A stretch of 52,500 nucleotides of DNA from positions 220,001 through 272,500 of the forward strand of contig CAJNDS010001802.1 of assembly GCA_905221605.1 (NCBI GenBank), written 5' to 3'. Below the pieces are notes generated by a model. That model saw only the letters and a program-made list of their open reading frames with translations, made no database searches and was not told the DNA's origin. This DNA is from Symbiodinium natans. Lineage: Eukaryota; Sar; Dinophyceae; Suessiales; Symbiodiniaceae. Shown here one piece after another: positions 30,583 to 41,649 of the stretch (its first letter is position 1; each line of letters starts with the position of its first letter). The position numbers and the translations under genes were made by a program.

Positions 30583-31090
30583 CTCCGCAGGCCGTGCGAT
30601 TCAATCGTGGCGCTTCACAGCCAAACCTTCCCATAACCCTAGCTCTCTCAAGCCTTCTGCATGAGTGATGCACTTACCCCCACAAACACTTCAGAAGCAG
30701 ACCATGTCAGACTTGCAGTTTTGCTTCACCTTGTTCATTGCGGTAGCCCTGTCCCTGGCCCTGTTGCTACGACGCGAAGAAACCACAAGCTGTCCTCCGC
30801 GCGGTTGGCGCTCAGAAGGTTCATCCGCCTCCAAAGCTGGCAGCTGGGTTCAGGGTCCCTCTGCTGCTTGGTCCCGGTGCTTCAAGACTCTCTTCCCCAA
30901 AGCTTGCACCTACTACAGGCAAAAAGTCTTGATACACTGCGACACACTGGCGTCTTGTGTGAGGACTCTGAGCTGATGTCATGTGCTCTGAGCCAGCAAC
31001 TTGATGAGCTTCGGAGCACCTCCCGCAAAGAATGTCGTTGAACGAAGTCTAGGACGGCACCCACGGACCAAAACCAACTTGCAAGAACTG
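30583..31090. other. Upstream of the glucosaminidase gene
   Basis: No exon supported. The region should hold its promoter; I cannot point to a defined element. Confidence 0.4.
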
Positions 31091-31252
31091 AGGGTTTAGG
31101 GTTCAGGGACGTTCAGGGTTTAGGGTTTAGGGTTCAGGGGCGTTCAGGATTTAGGGTTTAGGGTTTAGGATTTAGGGTTTAGGGTTTAGGGTTCAGGGTT
31201 CAGGGTTTAGGGTTTAGAGTTTAGGGTTTAGGGCTTAGGGCTTATGGCTTCG
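31091..31252 (+). repeat. Interstitial telomeric repeat block 1 (TTTAGGG)
   Basis: About 160 bp of TTTAGGG units with variants TTCAGGG, ATTTAGG and CTTAGGG. TTTAGGG is the plant-type telomere unit also reported for dinoflagellates. The block is internal, so it is a relic of fusion, of end repair or of telomerase action at a break. Confidence 0.9.
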
Positions 31253-31310
31253 GGATTCGATCCTTCGAAGGAGCCGGAGAGACGGGGCCTGGCCTGCTAA
31301 CCTCGAAATG

Positions 31311-31433
31311 GGGGCTCAGGGTTTAGGGTTTAGGGTTTAGGCTTAGGGTTTAGGGTTTAGGGTTTAGGATTTAGGGTTTAGGGTTCAGGGTTCAGGGTTT
31401 AGGGTTTAGGGTTTATTGTTTAGGGCTTAGGGA
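31311..31433 (+). repeat. Interstitial telomeric repeat block 2 (TTTAGGG)
   Basis: About 120 bp of the same units in the same orientation as block 1, separated by about 58 bp of unrelated sequence (31253-31310). Confidence 0.9.
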
Positions 31434-32847
31434 CCACTAGGATGGAATGCACCTTCTCCAAAGTCACCACAGCAGAGTCTATCGACCGAGGGCCTGTCCC
31501 GGCTCTCACACCAAGCCGACCGTTTTCTTGGGCCGCGACAACCTGGCAACTGGGAAAAGCTGAGAGACCCCGACGACCACTCTCAAAGTAAACCATACAT
31601 TCCTAAGCCTTTGAAGGTAAAGAGTTCACAAGTCCAAAAGTTATGTCCATGAGCTGCGGCTCTGTTCTCAGTACTGTTCAGCGTCTAGGATCCTTCACAA
31701 CATCGCTGCTACATGAAAATGGCACTCGGGGGAAGCTCGAGATAGCCGGTCTCACCACAACATCCCGTCAAGCTCTGAGTCACTGTCTCTCAGCAATGGG
31801 CCCTTCACAGGCCTGTCCAGAACGGAAGTTCAAGGCCGTGCCCGCTTCCGAGGCCAGGCCATGGACGAAGACTCGACTGCCCACCTGCCCCGGAAACTTT
31901 GGAGACCTTGTTTTGGGGGCCTACGAACATACGGGACCCCGAAAATAGTCGGGTCCCCCTATAATGAGCAGCCCAAAACCCTGCAATGGCCAAACTCCCT
32001 TGGTCAAGTCTGGGCCTGAGTGTTGTAAGCAACCGCCGCTTCAGACCGTGTGAGTAAACCCCTTGAAAGACGTGAAGGTCAGACATATTCAGGCCCCCCT
32101 CGGCCTGGAGGTCACCCAACCGGCCATCGTCGCCCATGGGCCACAAGGGCGCGGCGCTCTGTGACGAAAACGCCCCCACGTGTTTCTCTCTGCAGGCTTT
32201 AGGGTTCAATCAGCAGAAGGTGTCCAAGCATGCTGTTCAGGGCGATCCAGGGCAAGATGAACGCAAAATTGTCGGTTCGTGGGTGTTCTTGGTGCGGTTT
32301 TGACTGAATGATGCTAACGCCTTTCGCGGTTTCGTGCGGTTTTTCTGATGCCTGCGGGCAAGAGACGACATGAAGGAAGCATGCGATCACGTAACAAGTG
32401 CTCAAACCATGGCAAAAGGTGTTTGCCGCCGTTTAGTCCATGGATAGCCGCGGGCGATTGGAAACAATACTCGAGTCCGATCGTCAATGATGACAGAGGT
32501 TTTTATACAAGCAAGAATTTTGTCAGCAATGATTCCAACAAAGTCAATGTTCAGGATGTGCCATTGCACCTTCAGGACTTGGCAGGCGTCCTGCATTTTT
32601 TCGAAACGTTCTGTGCACGAGCAATGGGTTTCGAGAAAAACTGCAACTTTGTGCGCCGCAGACGGTTGCTGCGCGGACATTAACTTCCGCCCAGATGCTG
32701 AAATCCACATGCCCAGCGATTTGATCCGCATAGGGCAGAGCCGGGTAGAGGCGATAAACGCATCACGTCGAAGTGTTTGGTGTGATTGCAATCTGGGCCA
32801 GTGATAGCGGCTTCCACTTCACTTAACACCAAAGGTACGCCAGCAAA
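31434..32847. other. No gene recognised
   Basis: A 129-codon minus-strand frame (32402-32791) is open but has no known motif and lies just downstream of the helicase-like gene. The rest shows nothing supportable. Confidence 0.35.
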
Positions 32848-35145
32848 TCATGCTGAATGTTGGTCGACGATCTGCAGGCAATCTGTCAGCAACGAAGCTT
32901 CACTTTCAGTGAGGTCCCCGTTGGACAGCTGCTGGAATGCCTTCTTCCATCTCATCGCCTGGAGTCTCTCCTCAGCATCTCGCTGTTTACTGTCTCGTGG
33001 TCGCCGCTGATGTAGGCTCGTCCAGATCCAGAGGCTGACTAGCCAAAACCGTGGCCTCGCAGATAGCTCAAGCTTCCAGCTCAGGCATTGCATCAACAGC
33101 TGTCTCTCGGCCTCGGTCAGCCCAGGCTTCATGTTTCTGGTGGCTTCCTTCCACCTCCGGTTTTGCACGCGCTCTTCGTGCTCCTCTGCGTGCATGTGCG
33201 GGAGGCGCTCGAAGAAGCGGAGCCAGGCGACCAGGGTCCGCAGCCAGGGCCGCACCGTCTGCTGCAGCGCTCTCTCGAAGAGCGCGGCCTGGGCAAAACT
33301 CAGCTTTCCTTCCCGAAGGCGCTTCCTGGTTCTGGAAAGCCTGAGGCTCTGGCGTCGTTCAATGGGATCCTTGCTCCGCTGATAGGGGTGCCGCTTGTGG
33401 GTTGACATCCAACTGCACAGGTCTTCGAGCCTAATCTGCGACCTGTCGCCCAGAAGTGAGAGGCATGTCTCCACACGCTCCTTCTCTACAGCGTTCAGTC
33501 TGTCTGCTCGCAATAGCTTCTTGGCCTGCTGCCACCTGTGGGCCAGGAGCCTCTCCTCCTCTCTGGTGCAACTTGGGGGCCGCCTCGTCGACTGCACCCA
33601 AACGCACAAGCTCTCCAGCCACCCTCGGGGCCAGAGAGCCCTGGCAGTGGTGCTGATGGTGCTGCCCTCTACGTTCAGAACCTGGTAAGTGCTTGGCTTC
33701 CGAGGGCCCCAAAGAGAACCCAAGAAGTGCATGGCCCGATGTATCCGCAGAGGCCGGTAGAGAAGCTCCGACTCCCCTACGACGCACACGAGCTTCAGAG
33801 GCTTCAGTGCTGAATCCGAGCAACCGCTCTCGGTCGGCTGCAGTGCACGGAGGAGACCCTCTCTTGTGGAGGGCTTGGTGAAGTTAGCTTGGGCGAGGAG
33901 AACTGTGCCGAAGGCCGGCAAGTCCGACCTCTCAAAGATCCAGTGTGAGACACAGAGGACCTTGACATCACCTTGCTGGACGCCTTGAAGCGCCGACGAC
34001 TTCTGCCAGGATCCCAGCTTGCCGCTGACCGCTGCTGCTGGCACCTCCAGTTGTTGAAGCTCTCTGGCGAATTCCAGGGCCTGCCTGGCCGTGTTGAGAA
34101 CTACCAGAACGGGTGCCCACGAATCCACCTCAGGTACCAACTGCAAGATGTCACTCAAACCCGGAGAGAAAGGACATGCAAAACGATAACGGTTGACAAG
34201 GGTGGAAGGAAAACCTACATCTGCAGTCATTATTGATGTTTCACTTTGCATCTGGACCTGCAACGCTTTAAGCGTGTTCAGCAGCTCCGCGCATCCAGAG
34301 TTCTTGCCCGGTACTGGCAAAAAATAGGGCTCAAAGTTACGAGCGCGTCCGTCCTCAACAGCTTGTGCAAATGTGTAGGAAAGGTCAGCTGCCTCGCTTT
34401 GCAACGAAAATTCCGCGCTCATGCTGGCAGAAACTGCATTGCACACAATCCTCGCTGTTTCACTGTGCGTTGGCTGCAAAGCTGAGTCCCACAGCTTGAC
34501 GATAAAGTGATGCCCACGTAGGCGATGCGCACTGGCACAGAGACAAACCACCACTTGGCTGCGAAGATCACGCATTCGCGAGCGCTGCGCGACCATCGCT
34601 GCCTGCAGGCCGTGGCCCTTCAACTTGTCAAGCACTCGTCTGGCAACGGAAGCCCGTCGTACGAAAATGACACATCGACCCGATGGATCGATTTGCAGAG
34701 CACGTCGGACTATCATGGCATAGATGAGGATCGTCATAGAAACCGAGGCGACCTGCAGGCGTAGGGATGTTCCTTTTGCTCTGGCTTCTGGCGCATCTCT
34801 AAAGAAGCAGTCTACCAGGTCTTGAGCCCGCCAGTCATCCGAGTCATCCGAAAGTCCGGTTGGTATCCTCGTGATGCGGCGCTCATGCTCGAGACGAGGC
34901 GTCCGCCGAACTCGTGGGCCTCTCGGCTCCAAGACTTGTGTCAGACTGCATAGGCTGTGGCGCCGAATCCGAGGAACAGCAGCGTCAGCAGGCAAAATGA
35001 ACCAGGGCGGTGCCACATTGCAGAAATTCAAGGCTGGTGGGGCCAACATGGCTGGAAGTTCCAAGTACATTGCATCGAGTGCTGCTATGCCGATATCCCA
35101 AGCAAATCCTCCAACAAGCCTCCGAAGCCAGAACCAACCTGACAC
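32848..35145 (-). CDS. Degenerate SF2 helicase-like protein with four C-terminal helical repeats
   Basis: An intronless frame of 765 codons. Residues about 130-270 resemble RecA-like domain 1 (RCVIFVRRASVARRVLDKL, then SYTFAQAVEDGRARNFEP, which fits the end of that domain). Residues about 335-470 resemble domain 2 (VLVVLNTARQALEFARELQ, then VKVLCVSHWIFERSDLPAF). No Walker A GKT is seen, and the DEAD/DEAH box appears replaced by W-D-S-A. From about residue 500 four repeats of 65-75 residues follow the pattern W...R-x-P...E-E-R/Q...R-W-x-x-A...L-x-x-x-E-x-x-L-L-x-x-C-L, like helicase-associated (HA) repeats that bind DNA. The missing ATP motifs suggest either a catalytically dead protein, a missing upstream exon, or a decaying copy. 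I judge helicase ancestry likely and activity unlikely. Confidence 0.6.
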   Translation of the reverse strand: MSGWFWLRRLVGGFAWDIGIAALDAMYLELPAMLAPPALNFCNVAPPWFILPADAAVPRIRRHSLCSLTQVLEPRGPRVRRTPRLEHERRITRIPTGLSDDSDDWRAQDLVDCFFRDAPEARAKGTSLRLQVASVSMTILIYAMIVRRALQIDPSGRCVIFVRRASVARRVLDKLKGHGLQAAMVAQRSRMRDLRSQVVVCLCASAHRLRGHHFIVKLWDSALQPTHSETARIVCNAVSASMSAEFSLQSEAADLSYTFAQAVEDGRARNFEPYFLPVPGKNSGCAELLNTLKALQVQMQSETSIMTADVGFPSTLVNRYRFACPFSPGLSDILQLVPEVDSWAPVLVVLNTARQALEFARELQQLEVPAAAVSGKLGSWQKSSALQGVQQGDVKVLCVSHWIFERSDLPAFGTVLLAQANFTKPSTREGLLRALQPTESGCSDSALKPLKLVCVVGESELLYRPLRIHRAMHFLGSLWGPRKPSTYQVLNVEGSTISTTARALWPRGWLESLCVWVQSTRRPPSCTREEERLLAHRWQQAKKLLRADRLNAVEKERVETCLSLLGDRSQIRLEDLCSWMSTHKRHPYQRSKDPIERRQSLRLSRTRKRLREGKLSFAQAALFERALQQTVRPWLRTLVAWLRFFERLPHMHAEEHEERVQNRRWKEATRNMKPGLTEAERQLLMQCLSWKLELSARPRFWLVSLWIWTSLHQRRPRDSKQRDAEERLQAMRWKKAFQQLSNGDLTESEASLLTDCLQIVDQHSA

Positions 35146-35338
35146 AAAATCTGCGCATTTTGGCCGGGCGCAGGCACGTCATCCATCTTCTTTGGCCCCT
35201 AAGTGAACATAAACCAGTAAGTCTCTTGCTCAGATGGGGCAAAGTTGCGCCATGGTGCGCAGCTTGCTAACGCTGCCGCCCTCGCGCCTGCACTGAGACC
35301 CAAGGGCTCAAGAAACCCATCTGTGGTGGGGGCGATGC
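35146..35338. other. Upstream of the helicase-like gene
   Basis: No feature supported. If the helicase-like gene has a missing N-terminal exon with the ATP-binding motif, it should lie here or further right. Confidence 0.3.
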
Positions 35339-35599
35339 TCAGATGTTTACGTAAGAACTGTTGGGACAGACGCATGAATAATCATGAGTATGATTCGGTT
35401 GGATGCAAAGTTTCGCAGCCTTGGGTCCACCGGGCCCTCCCTCCAGCTTGGCAGTGACCAGCTCAAGCATGCCTCGGAATTCGGGGGGATGATGTGACAA
35501 ACATCCAGTGACACCAGCATTGCTGGAACTCAGGTCACATACAAGGGCAAAATATGCCCAAACTGCAAGAAACAGCAGCACTCGGGAACCGCTGTGCAA
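35339..35599 (-). CDS. Possible small secreted Cys-containing protein or exon
   Basis: An 86-codon frame starting MHSGSRVLLFLAVWAYFALV, which looks like a signal peptide. It is followed by a charged stretch (ELVTAKLEGGPGGPKAAKLC) and ends with CVCPNSS. It could be a secreted peptide or an exon joined to others. No family recognised. Confidence 0.25.
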   Translation of the reverse strand: MHSGSRVLLFLAVWAYFALVCDLSSSNAGVTGCLSHHPPEFRGMLELVTAKLEGGPGGPKAAKLCIQPNHTHDYSCVCPNSSYVNI

Positions 35600-36044
35600 C
35601 CATCATGGAATCTTTGACCTGGACTGCGTGCAGTGCAGCCAGGGCGGCTCTGCATCGACGGCTGACCTTTCATGTTGCGCCGCGCGAGCAGCTTGCCGGT
35701 GATGGCCTGGTCATAGTTGGATTGTTGAGTGCTGCTGACAAACTCAGTCGGTCAGGGAACGGCAAGTAGCAGGCAACATTTTGGTCTACACCCTGCTCCA
35801 GAATCTCGAAAAAGCGAGGTAGAGGCCAAGTATGTCGCAAGCAGTGACCGTTGAGCCAAACAACAGAATTTACACGCTTGCTACACAACGCAACGTCGTG
35901 TTTTGAACAACGGGCGCCAAGAGCCCGGCGCGCTCTTTGGCCGTCCTCGGCTTGCCGGTGGGCCCACCGCCCGCCACCCCTACGGCCCTACGTCTCACCA
36001 CACCCGCCCTAACCCCCTCTCCAGACGCAGGACGCTAAAGGGAC
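35600..36044. other. No exon supported
   Basis: Short frames only, no motif. Confidence 0.35.
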
Positions 36045-36372
36045 AAGGCAAGGTGCTGCTTCCTCTTGCGGCTTCTTTGCCGGAGCTCCTGGAGGCACAA
36101 GACTTCGGTCGCTGTGGTTTTCAGGTTGCTTCCGAACGGGCATCTGAGCTGTAACGGTGGAGGAGGGAAGTGATGGGAAATGCACGGCAAAGCCAAAGCC
36201 ACTGCCCTGAACCCAACTTCCCTGAAGTCCCTCAGCGCCCTCCACTCTCTGAACTCCCCCGACTCCCCTGACGAAAGAATTTGAAGAACTTCTTCAAAGG
36301 CGCCTCCTCTCGCGCCGCCTTTTCGGCGGCCTTCGCAGCCTGGGCGGCCTCGAAAGCCAGACGTTCCCTGGG
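36045..36372 (-). CDS. Two coding-like exons, Ala/Lys-rich helical protein
   Basis: A minus-strand stretch at about 36259-36372, after an AG, reads AFEAAQAAKAAEKAAREEA and then PLKKFFKFFRQG: an alanine/lysine helix followed by an amphipathic Phe/Lys segment. A second stretch at about 36050-36140 reads PVRKQPENHSDRSLVPPGA and is also bounded by AG. No family recognised. Membrane-surface or organelle targeting could fit the amphipathic part, but that is a guess. Confidence 0.35.
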
Positions 36373-36535
36373 CCGAAAGGGCGGGGTTTACGTCTGCAGA
36401 CGTGAGAGCATCGGGAGGTGAGGATTTGGAGAAGTTCCGGGTTGAAGATTTGACGACAACTCTTCTGCCTGGGGGGCCCCCAGGACTCAATTCCGGTGGC
36501 AAGCTGCGTGGCTTCCAGTAGGGCTAAGAAGAACG

Positions 36536-36616
36536 AGACCACACGCACACACCATCTGCACGCATATGCACTCATATGCACTCATACGCAAACACATGCA
36601 CACAAATGCACACATA
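36536..36616. repeat. CA-rich microsatellite
   Basis: Imperfect 11-12 bp units of the CATATGCACT / CACATGCACA type, about six copies. Confidence 0.75.
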
Positions 36617-37200
36617 GCGCTGGGTCCGGAGACTTCTGGAATCGATCTGGCACCTCGGTAGTGCGGCTGTTTGATGATCGACACTGCCCAGGCGTTTGGG
36701 TTCAATTGCCACCCCCCGACACAAAACTCAAGACCTTGCAAATACAATCAGTGCTCCTTTGCTCTGAGGACCAATCTTTTGCTCTCTTGTCGGCTTTGCG
36801 ACCTGGCAGTTCTTGGCGGAGTCCGACCACCGGTAAACTCCAAACGAAGAGAAGTACAGCAACAAAAGAGGTTCTTGCTTGCAAACACGGCACCTCAGAA
36901 GAGAACAGGGCAAGACTCTGATAAACCGCATTGTATGTCTTCCTGCACGAGCTCGGAGCCCGCAGCCCAGGAGCTGAACACCCTGCACCGTAGCCCTGTT
37001 CACCTGTTAGATCAAATCGGCCTCGCCCACGCTGTGGCACCGGGGGCGAAATGCCTGCGGCTGCTGGGCCTGTCGATCTAATTGACAGCCAGCTGGCGTC
37101 TTTCAGGGTTAAAGCAGGTAGCTTGGGGTGACTGGATACAAAACTTCAGGGCTTTGGGGGGGATAGGGTGGAGGGCGTGAGTTTTCAAACTCTCAATGTT
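36617..37200. other. No exon supported
   Basis: Frames are open on both strands but without recognisable features. Confidence 0.3.
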
Positions 37201-37520
37201 GCATCTTAAATCTGCAGAGCTTTGCAGCTGCGACCACCTGGATCAGCTGCCGCTGCTTTGGGTGAAGCTTGAACGCTTCTCCTGCGAGGCGTTCCATGCA
37301 CTTCCGCAATCTTGAAGTCTTTCGGGGGTACTCCACCATCCACAACAGTAAGCTCTGATTCTGCAAGTGCAAGATGTGACATAAGCATAGCCACCAGTCG
37401 CATGTTTCACTTTTCCCCCGGTCTGAACATACAGCAGCAGGTGTTAACGATCTGATGAATGCACTCACCGTGTCCTCTTGCGCTTCAACTTCTTGACCAG
37501 CGGCTTGGCTTCTGCCTCCT
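37201..37520 (-). CDS. Two coding-like exons of a basic protein
   Basis: An exon at about 37470-37520, after CCAG, reads EAEAKPLVKKLKRKRT and ends at a consensus GTGAGT donor. A second open stretch (37201-37330) reads KCMERLAGEAFKLHPKQRQL followed by IQVVAAAKLCRFK. The first looks like a nuclear-localisation type basic tail. Whether both belong to one gene is unknown; no family recognised. Confidence 0.35.
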
Positions 37521-38525
37521 GGATTCCACTGCGAAGCATGTAACCTTCTTGAGGCCACGGGCCACAGAGTGCAGCCGTGTCGAAAGATGTCCCAAGAAGG
37601 AATTCAAATGGCCTAGGGTTTCCAAGGCTTAGGGCAGAAGGTCACTGAAGGTGCTCTACACTGGAAATCACCATGTCTGGCATCCCACAAGACTGCCTCG
37701 GCTTTGTTGGAGGTCATGTCACCTGCAAGAACTACTTCCTTAGTTGAGGTCGGGGCCTATTTCCGCCCAAAGGGTGTAGGTATTGACTGGTTGAAAGTTC
37801 AGAGCGCTTGGATTACAAACAGGAGCACCGTTGCTTGGATGTGCCAGTATCCGTAGACCAGTACGTGCCGCAAGATGTTCGGGCTGGATGGCCCAGTTCT
37901 CGGGGCTGGGAGTCCAGTTCTGAGTTGTTTGGGCTCGGCTTCTGCCAGCAGCGCATCGCCCCCGTGCCACCTTTATGAAAAGACAAAGATGGGATCTTGA
38001 GAAGCACGAACCTGACAAGCAAAACAAACATCCCACCTTGCACACCATAAGTCAGCTGGAGGCGCCGCTCCTCAGTGCATACGGGGAACAGAAGGCCTTT
38101 AGGGCCGGAAGGGTACCTAGATCAATCCAGATCTTCATCACACTTGTCTAACGACCACCAACATCCAGCTGGTCGTCACAGTGGGGAAGTTCCAAGACTA
38201 TCATGGCAGTATACCTCCTCTAGGATTCAGGGTAGGGATGGGTAGGAGAGGTTGGGCAAGGAAAAATGCCGAACGAATTGAGCGACCCCATTGAATTTTC
38301 CACTGTCTATCAAAACTTATAGCCTCTTTGTTCTTAGGTGAAGATACCTCCCTGCCTCCAGGAATCTATCTCCCGAAAACCCTCTTCAACAAAACGATAG
38401 ATGGCTACGCTTACTCTGGCATGCTGGCTGCGAGTGGGCGGCATAGTCAGCTTCCAGAGCGTCCGGGCCCTGGCAAGTCCAGACTCAAAGCGGCTCCAGA
38501 CCGGTCCCTGAACCCACGGTCTTAC
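37521..38525. other. No exon supported
   Basis: Nothing recognised in about 1 kb. Confidence 0.35.
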
Positions 38526-38950
38526 ACAAGTCCCGTGCCTCAGTAAGCACGCGCTCGAGCAGGGCTTGCTCCGCTGGCACAGCCTGGGTCCGCTCCTGAA
38601 CGCCCAGACATTGGTCGCGTGGGGAGTTTGGGGCGTAGATGGGCTCAGAAGGATTTAGGGATGTGGAGATGTGGAGCACGGGCTGCCTTAAGAGGAAGCT
38701 GTCGGCGGACCCAAGTTGGAAGCAGGGCGGCAAGTCAGGAAAGCCAAGGCAGCAGAAGGTCGGCCAAAGCAAGGCAAAAAGCCAGCAATCATGCAGCTGC
38801 CGATATGACAGCCGATGCCCCAAACCAAGAGGCAGGGCTTCGACCAAAGTTCTACACAAGTGTGTCCTCGTATCGCTGGAGACGCTTGAAACGCGCATGC
38901 GTCTTCTGCCGTTCGTAATACTTCTTCTGCCGGTCCCTCTGCACATACCT
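38526..38950 (-). CDS. Two coding-like exons, basic helical protein
   Basis: A stretch at about 38859-38950 reads DRQKKYYERQKTHARFKRLQ then RYEDTL, a strongly basic helix. The downstream exon at about 38526-38605 reads ERTQAVPAEQALLERVLTEA then RDLC and ends at a GTAAGA donor. The composition suggests an RNA-binding or ribosome-associated protein, but I do not recognise one. Codon character and splice sites are the only evidence. Confidence 0.4.
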
Positions 38951-40019
38951 GTGAGCCGCACGACTGTGGGAGCACTGGAGTTAGAGTGGTCACAGACGTG
39001 CCAAGGCACGCATTGTAAGGATTTGCCCTCCGTCCATGTCGCTGGAGTTTGGGCGGCATCACTTTACGTGTAGGTGGCAGATGTGTGGCTTGCGGTATGT
39101 TCTCGACACATGGGAGACTCTTCAGTCGTGCTTAGCACACTACTTTGAGTTCTGACAGCTTACACATGCTTTTGCGATGCAACTTTTGAGCCTTTCCACA
39201 CAAGCACACAACCGAAGGCCAATCTGGCAGCATGGATCGGAATGGATCTTTCGTCAGCTGCCTGCTTAGATCTGCTTAGTACTCTTGCAGGAATCAGAAC
39301 TTCCAAGAATTTATATCCTGATCTTGGCAGCTAATTGGCAAAAACCCGAGCAAGATCATCACTCGGTCGGCTTCCTGAACATGCGAGCTGGATCAGGCGT
39401 CTTCAACTGTTTGGCAGACTTGAATCTCATCGGGACGCGCAAAAAGATCAGAAATTTTTTCCATAGCAGCAGTGCAGTAGCGTAGGGAGCATTACAGCAC
39501 CAGCATCTACTCAACCAATGCTCGACACGCATAATGCACAGTGTTTTCGTACTTCAGAGCTCAGGGAGTGCATCTGTTCGTGCATTTGAAAATCTATGCA
39601 TTGCTAGTCTTAGACTTCAAGGCATCAATGGCATCAGCCATAGATCGCATGACTTCAGACCGGCAGGCCATTCGCAAAAAAAAACTCCCGAAGCAGCGTG
39701 GGGATGCTGATCAACCGAAGCGCGACTTTGAAGCTGCCAGATTGATCACGGCAAGTGCCCAGCAAAGAAGAGCGAACTTCTTTTACCAGGAAGTTACACG
39801 AAAGCATTGTCGCCCAGAATGCGACCGATCTCAGCTCGACTGAGCCCCTGGGCCGAAAATCAGCCCTGCCAAAAGCAAGCTCTGTAAAACTCTCATACAG
39901 ATCCCACGCAGCACACCGTAACAAACAGCTCCGAAGCAACTTCCAATTGAGGAGATAATCAGCGCAGAAATGGATGCCAGGTTGCGAGTGCCAGCAGGGC
40001 GGCCCGCAGCCACGTCAGA
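38951..40019. other. No exon supported
   Basis: A 100-codon plus-strand frame (39541-39843) is open but lacks motifs. Nothing else recognised. Confidence 0.3.
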
Positions 40020-40203
40020 CTGCTATATCATCCATCAACTTGAAATGCCCGAATGTCAATCCGCATCTTCGGCATTTCCTGCCCTTACTTTCGAGTAGCT
40101 CACGCATGGCATTTGCCTCCTCCATTTCTGCTGTTGCTTCTTTTCTCCCATCTGGCTGCAAGCCACACGCTTCAGGGCTTCTCCTAATGAACACAGATTT
40201 CAA
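40020..40203 (-). CDS. Possible exon with a C-x2-C motif
   Basis: An open stretch reads EATAEMEEANAMRELLESKG then KCRRCGLTFGHF and LMDDIA. The CRRC plus a following His suggests a small zinc site. It is the rightmost minus-strand coding-like stretch before the repeat block. No family recognised. Confidence 0.3.
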
Positions 40204-40588
40204 AGCCGCTCCACCAAGACAGCCTGGTGCCAGTCATAGCAATCCACAATAAAAGCATGAAGCTGCCAAAGAGCCTGGCCAAGCCACTGGGCGGCAATTT
40301 TTTTCTCAGCGGACGCCCCTTTACCGCATCAGCCGCACAGTAGACCGGTCTATTGCAACATTGAAACGAGCAGAGACTACCAAACCCACCCAGAGACCGC
40401 AAATCCACCAAAAACCAACAAAGCAACGCACCGAGTGAAACGTACCCCGCACTCAGAACAAGACGATGTCGAAGTAGTCCCACGTATGTGTCTTGCTCAG
40501 AGCGCAGCTTCGCAAAACGCGGTTTAGCTGATTGTCGCACTGCCAGGTTTAGCAAAATCTCCATATTTGTGCGCAGACAGGAGCATAC

Positions 40589-41366
40589 CCCGGGCTTGGG
40601 TTGAGGGTTCAGGTTGAACTTTGTTACAACCCCGGGTCCGACCCCCGGGGGGGGGGGGGGGGGCTACCCTAACCTAGGTTGAGGTTCGGGTTAACCCGAA
40701 CCCCAACCTGGGTTGGAGTCCAAGTTCGACCCAAACCGTAACCTGAGTTAGGGTTTAGGATAACCGATGGCCGAACCTCAGGTCTCAGGTCAAGATAATC
40801 TGAACCCCAACCAGGGTTAGGGTTGGGGTTAACCACAACCTCAACCCCCGGGTTCGGGTTCGGGTTAACCCTGACCTCAACCCAGGCTTAGGGTTCGGGT
40901 TAACTAACCCCTACCCTGACTCCCCCTCAACCCAGACCTGAGGTTAGGGCCTCCGGGGTTAAGGTTCGGGGTAACCCCGACCTCAACCCACGGGTTAGAG
41001 TTGGGGTTCAACTCCAACCCTAACCCCTCTTCCAATCCCTGGTGAGGCCAACCCCAACACTCTGACCTCAACCCAGATCTGGGATTGGGGTTAACCCCAA
41101 CCCTAAACCGGGTAACCCGGACCTTAATGCGGGCTGGGGTTCGGGTTAACCCCAACCCCAACCCCTCCCCCAAGGCCTCCCCCCCTCCGGGCCTGGGGCT
41201 GGGGCTAACCCCCAACCCCAAACAGGGTCAGGGTTGGGGTTGACCCTGACCTCCACCCAACCTGGCGTTCGGGTTCATTTAACCCCAACCCGAACCCGCC
41301 CCCCCCCCTCCGGGGTTAAAGTGTACGGATTAACTCCAACCCTATGGGGTTAGGGTTAACCTCAAA
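40589..41366. repeat. Telomere-like satellite with GGGTTAACCC palindromes
   Basis: About 780 bp of degenerate units of roughly 40-60 bp made of GGTTAGGGTTCGGGTTAACC and its complement-like half AACCCCAACCTCAACCC. Each unit is close to self-complementary around a GTTAAC centre, with many centres between 40691 and 41360. A run of about 17 G lies at 40647-40663. The DNA could fold into hairpins or cruciforms. Confidence 0.85.
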
Positions 41367-41384
41367 ACACAAGAATCATAGTTT

Positions 41385-41520
41385 TTCTCTCCTCTTCTAC
41401 AGGCTTCGCAGGACGACAAGAAAAGGGGGTGGAATTTAGAAGAATTCTCTTCTCCTCTCGTCTTCTACAGGCTTCGCACGACGACAAGAAACAAAGGGGG
41501 GTGGAATTTAGAATAATTGG
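41385..41520. repeat. Two copies of a CTTCTACAGGCTTCGCA...GGTGGAATTTAGAA unit
   Basis: An approximately 75-bp unit occurs twice in tandem. Both copies share TCTTCTACAGGCTTCGCA, ACGACAAGAAA and GGGTGGAATTTAGAA. The last motif is also the core of the larger array at 43.7-44.6 kb. Confidence 0.8.
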
Positions 41521-41526
41521 CCTCTT

Positions 41527-41640
41527 CTCCTCTCTTGGGCCTTTTGTGGAGGGTTCGGGCAGCAGTTTAGACGTTTAAGAGGCTTAATACTTGCTGGGCC
41601 TTCTGTGGAGGATTTCGGCAGCAGTTTAAGAGGCCTAGTG
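41527..41640. repeat. GGGCCTTCTGTGGAGG...GCAGCAGTTTAAGAGG minisatellite, two copies
   Basis: Two units of about 50 bp. The same unit recurs diverged at 45400-45680, so this is a dispersed minisatellite family. Confidence 0.75.
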
Positions 41641-41649
41641 CGAGCATCG

